NCBI GenBank assembly: GCA_946478755.1
Contig: CAMLDJ010000249.1
Span: 1-8,184 of the forward strand
Length of the DNA: 8,184 nt
Direction: 5' to 3'
Source: an uncultured Pedobacter sp.
Lineage (GTDB): Bacteria > Bacteroidota > Bacteroidia > Sphingobacteriales > Sphingobacteriaceae
In this document: piece by piece, positions 1 through 7,040 of the stretch
Layout: each line of letters begins with the position of its first letter
Numbering within the stretch: the first letter of the stretch is position 1
Made by a program: the position numbers and the translations under genes
Notes under the pieces: generated by a model
Databases searched by the model: none
Told to the model about the DNA's origin: nothing
The model's input: only the letters and a program-made list of their open reading frames with translations

Positions 1-100
1 TTTGATCCTGATCGTTATTTTTGGAAATTAATTGTTAATTTTTTATTAACTGACTAAGGATATTTTTGCTTAGCTCCGTATTAGCTGTAAAAATTGAACC
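1..100 (+). other. Upstream region of the FecR gene, possible tail of an upstream ORF
   Basis: This AT-rich stretch has no complete gene. Two frames are open from the left edge: one reads LILIVIFGN and stops at 29-31, the other reads 18 residues (FDPDRYFWKLIVNFLLTD) and stops at 55-57. In Bacteroidota the gene directly before a FecR gene is usually its ECF sigma factor, so either stretch could be the C-terminal tail of one. The tail is too short to identify, and this is inference from gene order only. An in-frame stop (TGA at 95-97) lies directly before the FecR coding sequence. Confidence 0.3.
61..68 (+). promoter_or_regulatory. Candidate Bacteroidota -7 promoter box for the FecR gene
   Basis: TATTTTTG matches the TAnnTTTG -7 consensus of the primary sigma factor of Bacteroidota exactly. 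It lies 32 bases before the TTG start at 101, leaving room for a short untranslated leader. The -33 element is poor: no TTTG sits at the usual distance, and the nearest TTG (32-34) is about 26 bases upstream, longer than normal. A second exact match, also TATTTTTG, is at 16-23, with TTTG at 1-4 too close to act as its -33 box. In AT-rich DNA such matches arise by chance, so this is a candidate only. Confidence 0.35.
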
Positions 101-1294
101 TTGAAGCCATCCGATCAACTCCATATTCTCTTCAAAAAATACCTTAATAATAGCTGTAGTCTTGAAGAAACACAGCGTCTGATGAGTTATTTTCAACTTG
201 ATGAAGATCAGGAAGTGTTGAAAGATCTCATTATCGGCGCTTTAGAAATTGAGGACGAACGTTATGAAACTGATCCTGCCATTGCCGGGGTACTGGTTAA
301 GGTAGACTGGGATCTGTTTGTTCAGATTCGGGAATCGGCACAAGCCATACCTGAAGGTAAAAATAAAACACTTAAACTCTGGTTACAAATTGCTGCTGTT
401 GCCGCTGTTTTGGCCGTAGTATACATCGGTGTCTATTTCTTTAATAACCGATCAGAAAAGGTTGCCACTGTCCCTACAACACCTGTACATGATATCAAAC
501 CAGGAGATTTTGGCGCTACACTTACCCTTGCAAATGGCAGGAAAATTAGTTTAGCCAATGCATCCAAAGGTGAAATAGGAAGGGAATCAGGAATAGTGAT
601 CACTAAATCAGGCGACGGAACACTGCTGTACGAAATTGATGAAAAGATTTCTGATCCTAATGCTTCCAATACCTTGTCTACGGCCCGCGGGGAAACTTAT
701 CAGGTACGGTTGCCCGATGGCACGCTTGTATATTTAAATGCCGCTTCCAGCCTCACATATACCGCCTCCCTCATTGAAAATGGAAAACGGATGGTTAACC
801 TCACCGGTGAAGGATATTTTGAAGTAGCGAAGGATAAGCAACATCCATTTATTGTAAAGACAGGCCGGCAGGAAGTAGAAGTATTGGGAACTCATTTTAA
901 CATCAGCAGCTATGCTGATGATGAAGTGGAAAAAACCACCTTGCTGGAAGGAAGCGTGAAGCTCTCCGCATCGGGTAACAACAAATTGCTAAGACCAGGG
1001 CAACAAGCAAGGCTATCCGCTGGCAAAATAAAGATTAGTGAAACGGATACCGATCTGGCTGTTGCCTGGAAAAACAATGAATTTGTAATCGAAAGTGAAA
1101 ACATCGAAACAATCATGAAAATGATCAGTCGCTGGTATAATTTGGAAGTTGTTTACATCGGTGAAAAAACCACCCAGCGTTTCAGCGGTAAAGTGTCGAG
1201 GTTTGATAAATTGTCAAAGGTGCTTGAAATTGTGGAATCAACAGGGGAAGCTCGTTTCGATTTAAAAGGGCGAACCGTATATGTATCAAAATAA
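101..1294 (+). CDS. FecR-family anti-sigma factor (DUF4974 type)
   Basis: Inner-membrane anti-sigma factor of 397 residues, expected to hold an ECF sigma factor inactive and to sense the state of the SusC transporter through its periplasmic part. Domains in order: a cytoplasmic N-terminal region (about 1-90) with the typical LFKKYLNNSCSLEE opening, one transmembrane helix (about 92-114, LWLQIAAVAAVLAVVYIGVY), a periplasmic segment with LTLANGRKISL (141-151), the FecR domain (about 194-288, with TARGETYQVRLPDGTLVYLN and GEGYFEVAKD), and a C-terminal DUF4974 domain (about 327-395, from NNEFVIESENIETI to GRTVYVSK). The start is TTG at 101: a stop lies two codons upstream, and the first in-frame ATG (182, residue 28) would remove the conserved N-terminal motif. 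It is 210 bases before the susC-type gene, the usual order. The family call is strong; the sigma partner is outside the window. Confidence 0.94.
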   Translation: MKPSDQLHILFKKYLNNSCSLEETQRLMSYFQLDEDQEVLKDLIIGALEIEDERYETDPAIAGVLVKVDWDLFVQIRESAQAIPEGKNKTLKLWLQIAAVAAVLAVVYIGVYFFNNRSEKVATVPTTPVHDIKPGDFGATLTLANGRKISLANASKGEIGRESGIVITKSGDGTLLYEIDEKISDPNASNTLSTARGETYQVRLPDGTLVYLNAASSLTYTASLIENGKRMVNLTGEGYFEVAKDKQHPFIVKTGRQEVEVLGTHFNISSYADDEVEKTTLLEGSVKLSASGNNKLLRPGQQARLSAGKIKISETDTDLAVAWKNNEFVIESENIETIMKMISRWYNLEVVYIGEKTTQRFSGKVSRFDKLSKVLEIVESTGEARFDLKGRTVYVSK

Positions 1295-1379
1295 ACAAAC
1301 TAAACTATTAATAGAATACTAACCTTAAACCAACCAAATGAAAAAAAGATTACACTAACTCAAGACATGTTAAACGAAA

Positions 1380-1408
1380 CCAGGCCCCGATTAGCCATCA
1401 GGACCTGG
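1380..1408 (+). promoter_or_regulatory. Candidate stem-loop in the susC leader
   Basis: CCAGGCCC (1380-1387) can pair with GGACCTGG (1401-1408): seven Watson-Crick pairs with one internal C/A mismatch, around a 13-base loop. It is the most GC-rich part of an otherwise AT-rich leader. A run of T does not follow, so it is not a standard intrinsic terminator. It could be a leader RNA structure, or simply constrained by the 21-codon ORF that overlaps it. Confidence 0.35.
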
Positions 1409-1449
1409 CAAAAGTTTGGAACATTCAATTAAAAATCAAACTAATAACC

Positions 1450-1485
1450 GCAGTCCTCCGTACGGTCCAACGCAAAAGAGGCTGC
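1450..1485 (+). promoter_or_regulatory. Candidate stem around a CCGTACGG palindrome before the susC start
   Basis: GCAGTC (1450-1455) can pair with GGCTGC (1480-1485), six pairs including one G-T wobble. The enclosed 24 bases contain the perfect 8-base palindrome CCGTACGG at 1458-1465. The structure ends 19 bases before the susC ATG, close enough to affect ribosome access. The palindrome could equally be a protein binding site in the DNA. The stem is short and could be chance. Confidence 0.25.
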
Positions 1486-1504
1486 TTAACCAAACCGACT
1501 ACTA

Positions 1505-4500
1505 ATGTATCAAAATTCAAGGAAATTTGGTATGCCTAAACGGCTGTACCTTAAATTATTGCTAACTATGCGCTTAACCATCGTAATTATAATAGCGTGC
1601 TTTTTGCAGGTGAGTGCGTCGAGCTTTGCCCAAAAAGTGACTTTAACCAAGTCGAATGCTTCACTCCGATCTGTCTTCAAAGCGCTTAACCAGCAGACGG
1701 GTTACAATTTTTTTTATACGGACAATTTGTTGGAAAATTCGTCACCAGTAACCATAAATGTTAAAGATGCAGAATTGTCTACTGTACTTAACCAGATTTT
1801 TGCAGCGCAAAACCTGGATTTTGTTATCCGTAACAAAACTGTGGTCATCAAAGCAAGTGAACTGGCCAGGCAGGAAGTTATTTCCGGTTTTGTAGGCGAT
1901 GCTAAAGAACGTAAGCCCATCCCAGGCGTTACAGTATCGATCAAGGGAACAAAGTCTACCGTTCAGACGGATAAGAATGGAAAATTTACCATCAGTATAT
2001 CAGCAGGTGCAACCGCTTTGGAGTTCAGATTTGTAGGTTATAAAACTGTTGATGTGCCCATCTCACCTAATTCGAATTATACCATTTACATGGAAGAGAA
2101 TCAGGTTACGCTAAATGAGATGGTGATCACAGGGATGGTTGACCGGAAGGTAAATACCTACACGGGAGCTGCCAAAACCATAACTGCTGCTGAGCTTAAG
2201 GCGGTGAGTCCGGTAAATATTTTTGCCGGCATTGCTGCGCTTGATCCATCTTTCAGAATGATTCCGAACAACAAGATAGGCGGGAATATCAACGCGCTTC
2301 CGGAAGTGACCATGCGTGGGCAAACGTCTTATCCAACCTTGGGTTCGGAACTTGTTGGCAACCCAAATACACCATTATTCATTCTTGATGGATTTCAGGT
2401 TTCTTTACAGGCAATCGTAGACCTGGACATGAATCAGATTGCGTCGGTAACTTTATTAAAGGATGCTTCGGCCACTGCAATGTATGGCTCTCGTGGAGGT
2501 AACGGTGTGATGGTAGTTACAACGATCCTGCCACCAAGAGGAAAAGTTGAAGTTTCCATCACCAATAACTTCACTTTATCATCCCCTGATCTTTCTGTTT
2601 ACCATATGCTGAATGCGGAAGAAAAATTGGACTTTGAACGTCGTGTTGGTTTTCTAAACAGTTATAGAGGGCAAGCCATTAATGCCGAACGATATAAAGC
2701 AGTGGTGAGCGGTGTTAATACAGACTGGAAATCTATTCCTGTTCAAACAGGGATTAACAACAGAACCAACCTTTCATTACGTGGGGGCGACCAGTCTTTA
2801 ACTTTCAACCTTACTTTTAGTGGAAATTTTTTACAGGGTGTAATGAAGGAACAGGACAGGAAAAATTATTCTGGAAGTTTTACGCTGAGTTATAAAACCA
2901 ATAAATTAACATTCCAAAACAACACGATTGCAACCCAGGTTATTTCTAATGACTCGCCCTATGGGGAATTTAGTCAGTACCTGGATTTGAATCCGTACTG
3001 GAAACCTTACGATGAAAACGGTAATGTAAACAAGTACCTGGAAAACATCGATTTGGGCTTCGGTGTAGGAAGTTCTGTGGTCTTAAACCCATTAATGGAT
3101 ATTAATTATAATACCATTAACAACAGAAATAAGAACTTTAATTTAAGAAACAATACCACTGTACGCTACGATTTTAGTAAATCATTATGGTTCAATGGCG
3201 CATTGGGAATCACAAAAGTGAACGGAACAATAGATAATTTCTATTCCGCTTTAGATAGCCGTTTCAATGGTATCGCAGATTTAAGTGCACGAGGTACCTA
3301 TTCGAAAGATAACAGTGATGCCTTTACCATGGACGGAACAGGTTCTGTGAACTACAACCAGAACTTTGGAAAGCACGGCATTACTGTATATGCAGGATTC
3401 AGGCTTGCCAGCACAAGCTTAAATTCATATAATGTATCTACGCAGGGTTTCCCTTTCGATCGTCTGGACAATATCTTGTTTGCTGCGCAGTATTTAAACA
3501 GCAGGCCTACCGGAACTGAAAGTACAATTAACAATCTTTCCTATACCGGAAGTGCGAACTACTCTTATGATAACCGATATTTTACCGATTTTACTTATAC
3601 AAGAGATGGCTCTTCTGCTTATGGAGAGAATAATAAATTTGGTAATTTTTGGTCTGCAGGTTTAGGATGGAACATCAATAATGAGAAATTCCTTAAGGAC
3701 AGCAAAATAATCAACTTGCTGAGGATTCGTGGTAGCTATGGTTCTACAGGTACATCTGTACAAGATCCTTACGCCGCACAATTCAGGTACAATTTGGGTA
3801 CATCGACTGGTTATTTCGGCGAAGTAGGTGCTTTTCCGGGCGCACTTGGAAACCCCAATCTGAGCTGGCAGCAAGTACTGAAGTCGAACATTGGTATTGC
3901 TTCATCATTTCTCGACAACCGTTTAACTTTTAATGCAGAATTTTATAATGAGGTAACTCAAAATGCGCTGACTACAGTTTCGCTGGCACCTAGTACCGGT
4001 TTCCCTTCGTATACCGAAAATTTAGGTAAGATTCAGAACAGGGGATTGCAATTCGACCTGGGTTATACCATACTATCTGAACCTCGTAAAGGCTTAAAGT
4101 GGAATGTTTCTGTAAACGCCGCCACTAACAAATCTGTACTGAAAGAACTTTCTGGTAAACTTAAAGCCTTCAACGCCGCATTAAATACGAATAACGCCGA
4201 TCAGACTTCCGAAAATGCACAGTTCATTGAAGGTCAGTCTACCACGGCCATTTATGCGGTGAGGTCACTGGGGATTGATCCGGTTACCGGCCAGGAAGTT
4301 TACCTGAAAGCAGATGGTACCCCAACATTTGTGTGGGACGTTAACGATAAGACCTATGTTGGCGATAGCCGCCCCAAGTGGACAGGTGCCATCAATTCAA
4401 ACTTCCTATATGCAGGTTTTGCCTTAAATTTTAGCTTCAATTATAATTATGGTGCTGATCTGTATAACAGTACGTTATTAAACCGGGTAGAAGCCGTTGA

Positions 4501-4825
4501 TGCACGCAACAACGTAGACCGAAGAGCGTATGACCTGGGTTGGACGGGACCTGGAAGTTTGAGCCCATACCGTAGAATTACAACCTTCCCAACACCAACG
4601 AAGCTTACTTCGCGCTTTGTTCAGCGTGATAACAACATTCAGCTCAGCTCAATTAATTTGAGTTATCAGTTCAAAACACCATTTGTAAAAAAATTAGGCT
4701 TGCAGAACCTTAGTGTTAGTGCCACAACGAACAACCTGGGCACCTTTAGCTCCATTGAAATAGAACGTGGTACAGATAATCCTTTTGCCAGAGAATATAC
4801 ATTTGGTTTGAGTGCAAGATTTTAA
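1505..4825 (+). CDS. SusC/RagA-family TonB-dependent outer-membrane transporter with STN domain
   Basis: Outer-membrane importer of 1106 residues, powered by TonB-ExbBD and working with the SusD lipoprotein encoded next. Domains in order: an extended N-terminus and signal peptide (hydrophobic core about 23-36, likely cut near SSFA/QK at 42-43), an STN domain (about 44-118, SLRSVFKALNQQTGYNFFYT), a carboxypeptidase-regulatory-like domain (about 124-207, ISGFVGDAKERKPIPGVTVSIKG to EMVITG), the plug (about 212-340) with the SusC/RagA signature LFILDGFQV (291-299) and VTLLKDASATAMYGSRGGNG (315-334), then the beta-barrel, ending in a terminal phenylalanine as barrel proteins do. The STN domain marks it as a transducer likely to signal to the FecR protein upstream. 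The ATG at 1505 was chosen over Met10 (1532) and Met22 (1568), because long basic N-termini are common in this family; the point is not proven. The substrate is unknown. The length is normal and the frame intact. Confidence 0.96.
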   Translation: MYQNSRKFGMPKRLYLKLLLTMRLTIVIIIACFLQVSASSFAQKVTLTKSNASLRSVFKALNQQTGYNFFYTDNLLENSSPVTINVKDAELSTVLNQIFAAQNLDFVIRNKTVVIKASELARQEVISGFVGDAKERKPIPGVTVSIKGTKSTVQTDKNGKFTISISAGATALEFRFVGYKTVDVPISPNSNYTIYMEENQVTLNEMVITGMVDRKVNTYTGAAKTITAAELKAVSPVNIFAGIAALDPSFRMIPNNKIGGNINALPEVTMRGQTSYPTLGSELVGNPNTPLFILDGFQVSLQAIVDLDMNQIASVTLLKDASATAMYGSRGGNGVMVVTTILPPRGKVEVSITNNFTLSSPDLSVYHMLNAEEKLDFERRVGFLNSYRGQAINAERYKAVVSGVNTDWKSIPVQTGINNRTNLSLRGGDQSLTFNLTFSGNFLQGVMKEQDRKNYSGSFTLSYKTNKLTFQNNTIATQVISNDSPYGEFSQYLDLNPYWKPYDENGNVNKYLENIDLGFGVGSSVVLNPLMDINYNTINNRNKNFNLRNNTTVRYDFSKSLWFNGALGITKVNGTIDNFYSALDSRFNGIADLSARGTYSKDNSDAFTMDGTGSVNYNQNFGKHGITVYAGFRLASTSLNSYNVSTQGFPFDRLDNILFAAQYLNSRPTGTESTINNLSYTGSANYSYDNRYFTDFTYTRDGSSAYGENNKFGNFWSAGLGWNINNEKFLKDSKIINLLRIRGSYGSTGTSVQDPYAAQFRYNLGTSTGYFGEVGAFPGALGNPNLSWQQVLKSNIGIASSFLDNRLTFNAEFYNEVTQNALTTVSLAPSTGFPSYTENLGKIQNRGLQFDLGYTILSEPRKGLKWNVSVNAATNKSVLKELSGKLKAFNAALNTNNADQTSENAQFIEGQSTTAIYAVRSLGIDPVTGQEVYLKADGTPTFVWDVNDKTYVGDSRPKWTGAINSNFLYAGFALNFSFNYNYGADLYNSTLLNRVEAVDARNNVDRRAYDLGWTGPGSLSPYRRITTFPTPTKLTSRFVQRDNNIQLSSINLSYQFKTPFVKKLGLQNLSVSATTNNLGTFSSIEIERGTDNPFAREYTFGLSARF

Positions 4826-4850
4826 ATTCAAAAGATAAATTCATATCCCA

Positions 4851-6284
4851 ATGAAAAGAACAATATTAATTATAGGAATTCTGGCAATAGGTGCGATGTT
4901 TTCCGGTTGTAAGAAATTTTTGGATGTACAGCCCAAAACGAGTCTGTCTGAAGAACAGTTGTTTACTTCAGAAGTTGGTTTTCAACAGGCTTTATCAGGT
5001 GTATATGGCCAGTTGGCTGGTAACAATCTCTATGGAGATAACCTTTCTATGGGCTTCGTTTCTGCCCTGGCACAAAATTATTCAACACTCAATACGAACG
5101 CAGGTATTTCGCTGCAACAAACACAACTCCTAAACTATGCTTCAGCAGAAGTAGTAGGATACACCAATGCCATCTGGTCTTCCAGTTACAGTGCAATTGC
5201 TGCAGCAAATAAAATAATTGCAAATACAGAAACAAACCGTTCTGTACTAACCAATAATTCATATGCACAGCTGCGCGGTGAAGCCTTAGCCCTAAGGGCG
5301 TTTATACATTTTGATTTATTACGTATGTTCGGTCCCGAATATACTGCGGGTGCTAATTTAAAGGCCATCCCTTACAAAAAAGATGTAAACGAAAACGCAA
5401 TTATACCTGGTACAACTGCTGACGTGGTTAAATTTGCTTTAGCCGATCTGAAAGAGGCTGCAGATTTGTTGCTAACGGTTGACCCGATCGTGACCAGCGA
5501 TCTGCGTAGCAGGCGCAATAAGTTAAATTACTACGGCATAAAAGCACTGGAAGCAAGAATAAGATTATACAGTGGTGATAAATCAGGTGCTGCTGCTGCT
5601 GCAAATGTAGTAATCAGCTCAGGTAAGTATGCATTCGTAACCCAAGCTGCGGCTGGTGCCATTAGCTCAGGATTGGTGGTACGCGACCGCCTATATTTCA
5701 ATGAGCAGGTATTTATGATCAGGGTTAGAGATATATTGCCAACTGTACAGCGTTACTTCAGATTTAGAGGTGCTTTAGATCAAACCCTTACGCGTACCCC
5801 TGCTAACTTTGCTACATTGTACGAAACTTCATCCGGTGGTGGTACAGATATCAGGTTTGTTTACCGTTTAGAGCAGGATGGAGGAAGCTTGTTCCCATCT
5901 AAGTTCTGGCAAGCCTCTACCGCTACCACTACAATTACCGATAATTTATTAGATCAGTATGTACCAGGCATACGTCTTTCAGAAATGTACTATATCTTGG
6001 CTGAAACTGCAGAAACACCAGCTGCAGGCGTTGGTTATTTAAATACGGTGCGCCAAAATAGGGGGCTTTCCAATCTGGCAACAACGCTCAGCGCTACCGA
6101 TCTTACAGCTGCAATTACCAAGGAATACCAGAAAGAATTTTATGCAGAAGGCCAGTTGTTTTTTTACTATAAGCGTATTAAAGCACTAAGAATGCAATTT
6201 CGCAACATCAACATGACACCAGCGGACTACAAACTCCCGATTCCAGATGCTGAACTTCAATTTAATCCGAATTATGGAAACTAA
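4851..6284 (+). CDS. SusD/RagB-family substrate-binding outer-membrane lipoprotein
   Basis: Surface lipoprotein of 477 residues that forms the lid over the SusC barrel and captures substrate. A type II signal peptide ends in the lipobox FSGC with acylated Cys20, followed by KKFLDVQPKTSLSEEQLF, the standard mature start of the family. The SusD-like N-terminal domain covers about 21-220, with the conserved helix LRGEALALRAFIHFDLLRMF (141-160). The C-terminal part has IRLSEMYYILAETA (374-387), the YQKEFYAEGQLFFYYKR motif (426-442) and the closing LPIPDAELQFNPN (462-474). It starts 25 bases after susC and is almost certainly co-transcribed. The length is at the short end for the family, where 500-600 residues is common, but both terminal motifs are present, so it is complete. 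The family does not reveal whether the ligand is a glycan, peptide or other molecule. Confidence 0.96.
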   Translation: MKRTILIIGILAIGAMFSGCKKFLDVQPKTSLSEEQLFTSEVGFQQALSGVYGQLAGNNLYGDNLSMGFVSALAQNYSTLNTNAGISLQQTQLLNYASAEVVGYTNAIWSSSYSAIAAANKIIANTETNRSVLTNNSYAQLRGEALALRAFIHFDLLRMFGPEYTAGANLKAIPYKKDVNENAIIPGTTADVVKFALADLKEAADLLLTVDPIVTSDLRSRRNKLNYYGIKALEARIRLYSGDKSGAAAAANVVISSGKYAFVTQAAAGAISSGLVVRDRLYFNEQVFMIRVRDILPTVQRYFRFRGALDQTLTRTPANFATLYETSSGGGTDIRFVYRLEQDGGSLFPSKFWQASTATTTITDNLLDQYVPGIRLSEMYYILAETAETPAAGVGYLNTVRQNRGLSNLATTLSATDLTAAITKEYQKEFYAEGQLFFYYKRIKALRMQFRNINMTPADYKLPIPDAELQFNPNYGN

Positions 6285-6297
6285 TCAAACTCGTATT

Positions 6298-7029
6298 ATG
6301 AAATACTTATCATATATATTGATAGTGGCCTGTCTTTTTTCATGCAAGAAAGAAGCAGTCGAAAGCTATCAGGGAAAGGATGGCATCAGTTTCTTTGCCT
6401 ACACTTACGAACTTTTGCATACCACAGCGGTAAGAAGCTACTCTTTTGCCTTGCAAGCAACTCAAAAGCAAAGAGATACCCTATTTATACCAATGCGCAT
6501 TACCGGGAAGTTATCCGATCAGCCACGTACGGTATTGCTGAAAACGGCCCAAGGAACTACCGCAACTGCAGGCGTAGATTTTGAGCTGAAAGAATTCACC
6601 GTTCCGCCGGGAGCATCCACATTTAATTATCCGTTGATATTGATCAATTCTACCGGAATGGCCAGTAATGTCTACAGGATTGTACTGGAGCCAGCAGAAA
6701 CAAAAGACTTTACTCTAGGTACTCTTGGCCAGACACCTGGTATTAATGACATTACGGAAGAAAACTTCCGATACCTAAAGATTGATGTAACCGGCCAATA
6801 CATTGAGCCAAGTTATTGGATCTATCTCCAGGCGGATTTCGGGGAATTCAGCGCTGTAAAATACAAGTTCATGGTGAAGACATTGGGTATAACCGATTTT
6901 TCTTACGATAAGATTGGTTCTGACGGTGTACTGAACTTTCCGGTTACCCTAAGGAATGCACTGGCCGCTTATGAGGCTGCAAATGGTCCATTGTTAGATG
7001 AGAACGGTCAACAGATATCGTTCCCTTAA
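6298..7029 (+). CDS. DUF4843-type lipoprotein
   Basis: A 243-residue predicted lipoprotein, likely an accessory component of the SusCD importer at the outer membrane. The signal peptide MKYLSYILIVACLFSC gives a lipobox LFSC with Cys16. The body is predicted beta-rich: DTLFIPMRITGKLSDQPRTV (60-79), then TTATAGVDFEL (87-97), PPGASTFNYPLIL (103-115) and YRIVLEPAETKDFTLG (126-141). This order resembles DUF4843 (Pfam PF16132), a family of unknown function found after SusC/SusD genes; the assignment is from remembered family style, not a search. The start at 6298, 13 bases after the SusD stop, places Met directly before the signal core. ATG codons at 6274 and 6247 are in frame and would overlap the SusD gene, but add acidic or unlikely residues ahead of the signal. 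The molecular role is unknown. Confidence 0.82.
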   Translation: MKYLSYILIVACLFSCKKEAVESYQGKDGISFFAYTYELLHTTAVRSYSFALQATQKQRDTLFIPMRITGKLSDQPRTVLLKTAQGTTATAGVDFELKEFTVPPGASTFNYPLILINSTGMASNVYRIVLEPAETKDFTLGTLGQTPGINDITEENFRYLKIDVTGQYIEPSYWIYLQADFGEFSAVKYKFMVKTLGITDFSYDKIGSDGVLNFPVTLRNALAAYEAANGPLLDENGQQISFP

Positions 7030-7040
7030 TTTAAAATATT

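Larger units (their letters stand above)
1295..1504 (+). promoter_or_regulatory. Non-coding leader between the anti-sigma gene and susC
   Basis: This 210-base gap should hold the sigma-dependent promoter and 5' untranslated region of the transport operon. Visible content: a 6-codon ORF at 1338-1358 (MKKRLH), a 21-codon ORF at 1367-1432 (MLNETRPRLAIRTWQKFGTFN), a stem-loop at 1380-1408, and a second candidate stem at 1450-1485 enclosing the palindrome CCGTACGG (1458-1465). No exact TAnnTTTG box is present; the closest is AAAGTTTG at 1411-1418, one mismatch away, without a good -33 partner. That fits transcription by an alternative (ECF) sigma factor, but I cannot identify the promoter. No Shine-Dalgarno sequence precedes the susC start. 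Confidence 0.55.

Noticed and set aside
1380..1408. Stem-loop as an intrinsic terminator of the FecR gene
   Set aside because: The 3' arm is followed by CAAAAGTTTGG, not a T-run, and the stem has an internal mismatch.
2111..2323. Minus-strand ORF of 70 codons, and similar minus-strand ORFs at 433-669, 910-1116, 1714-1944, 3352-3534, 3662-3874 and 5186-5368
   Set aside because: All are antisense to well-supported FecR, SusC or SusD coding sequence and none shows a recognisable domain or signal peptide.
4891..5133. Plus-strand ORFs of 80 codons in a second frame (also 6342-6584)
   Set aside because: They sit inside the SusD and DUF4843 genes in another frame, and the proteins look like out-of-frame translation.
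5589..5603. GCT repeat (four GCT plus GCA) in the SusD gene as a phase-variable microsatellite
   Set aside because: The repeat is in triplets and encodes five alanines, so changes in number would not shift the frame, and the tract is very short.
1505..6284. Labelling the locus a polysaccharide utilisation locus
   Set aside because: SusCD pairs also import peptides and other cargo, and no carbohydrate-active enzyme is present in the window.
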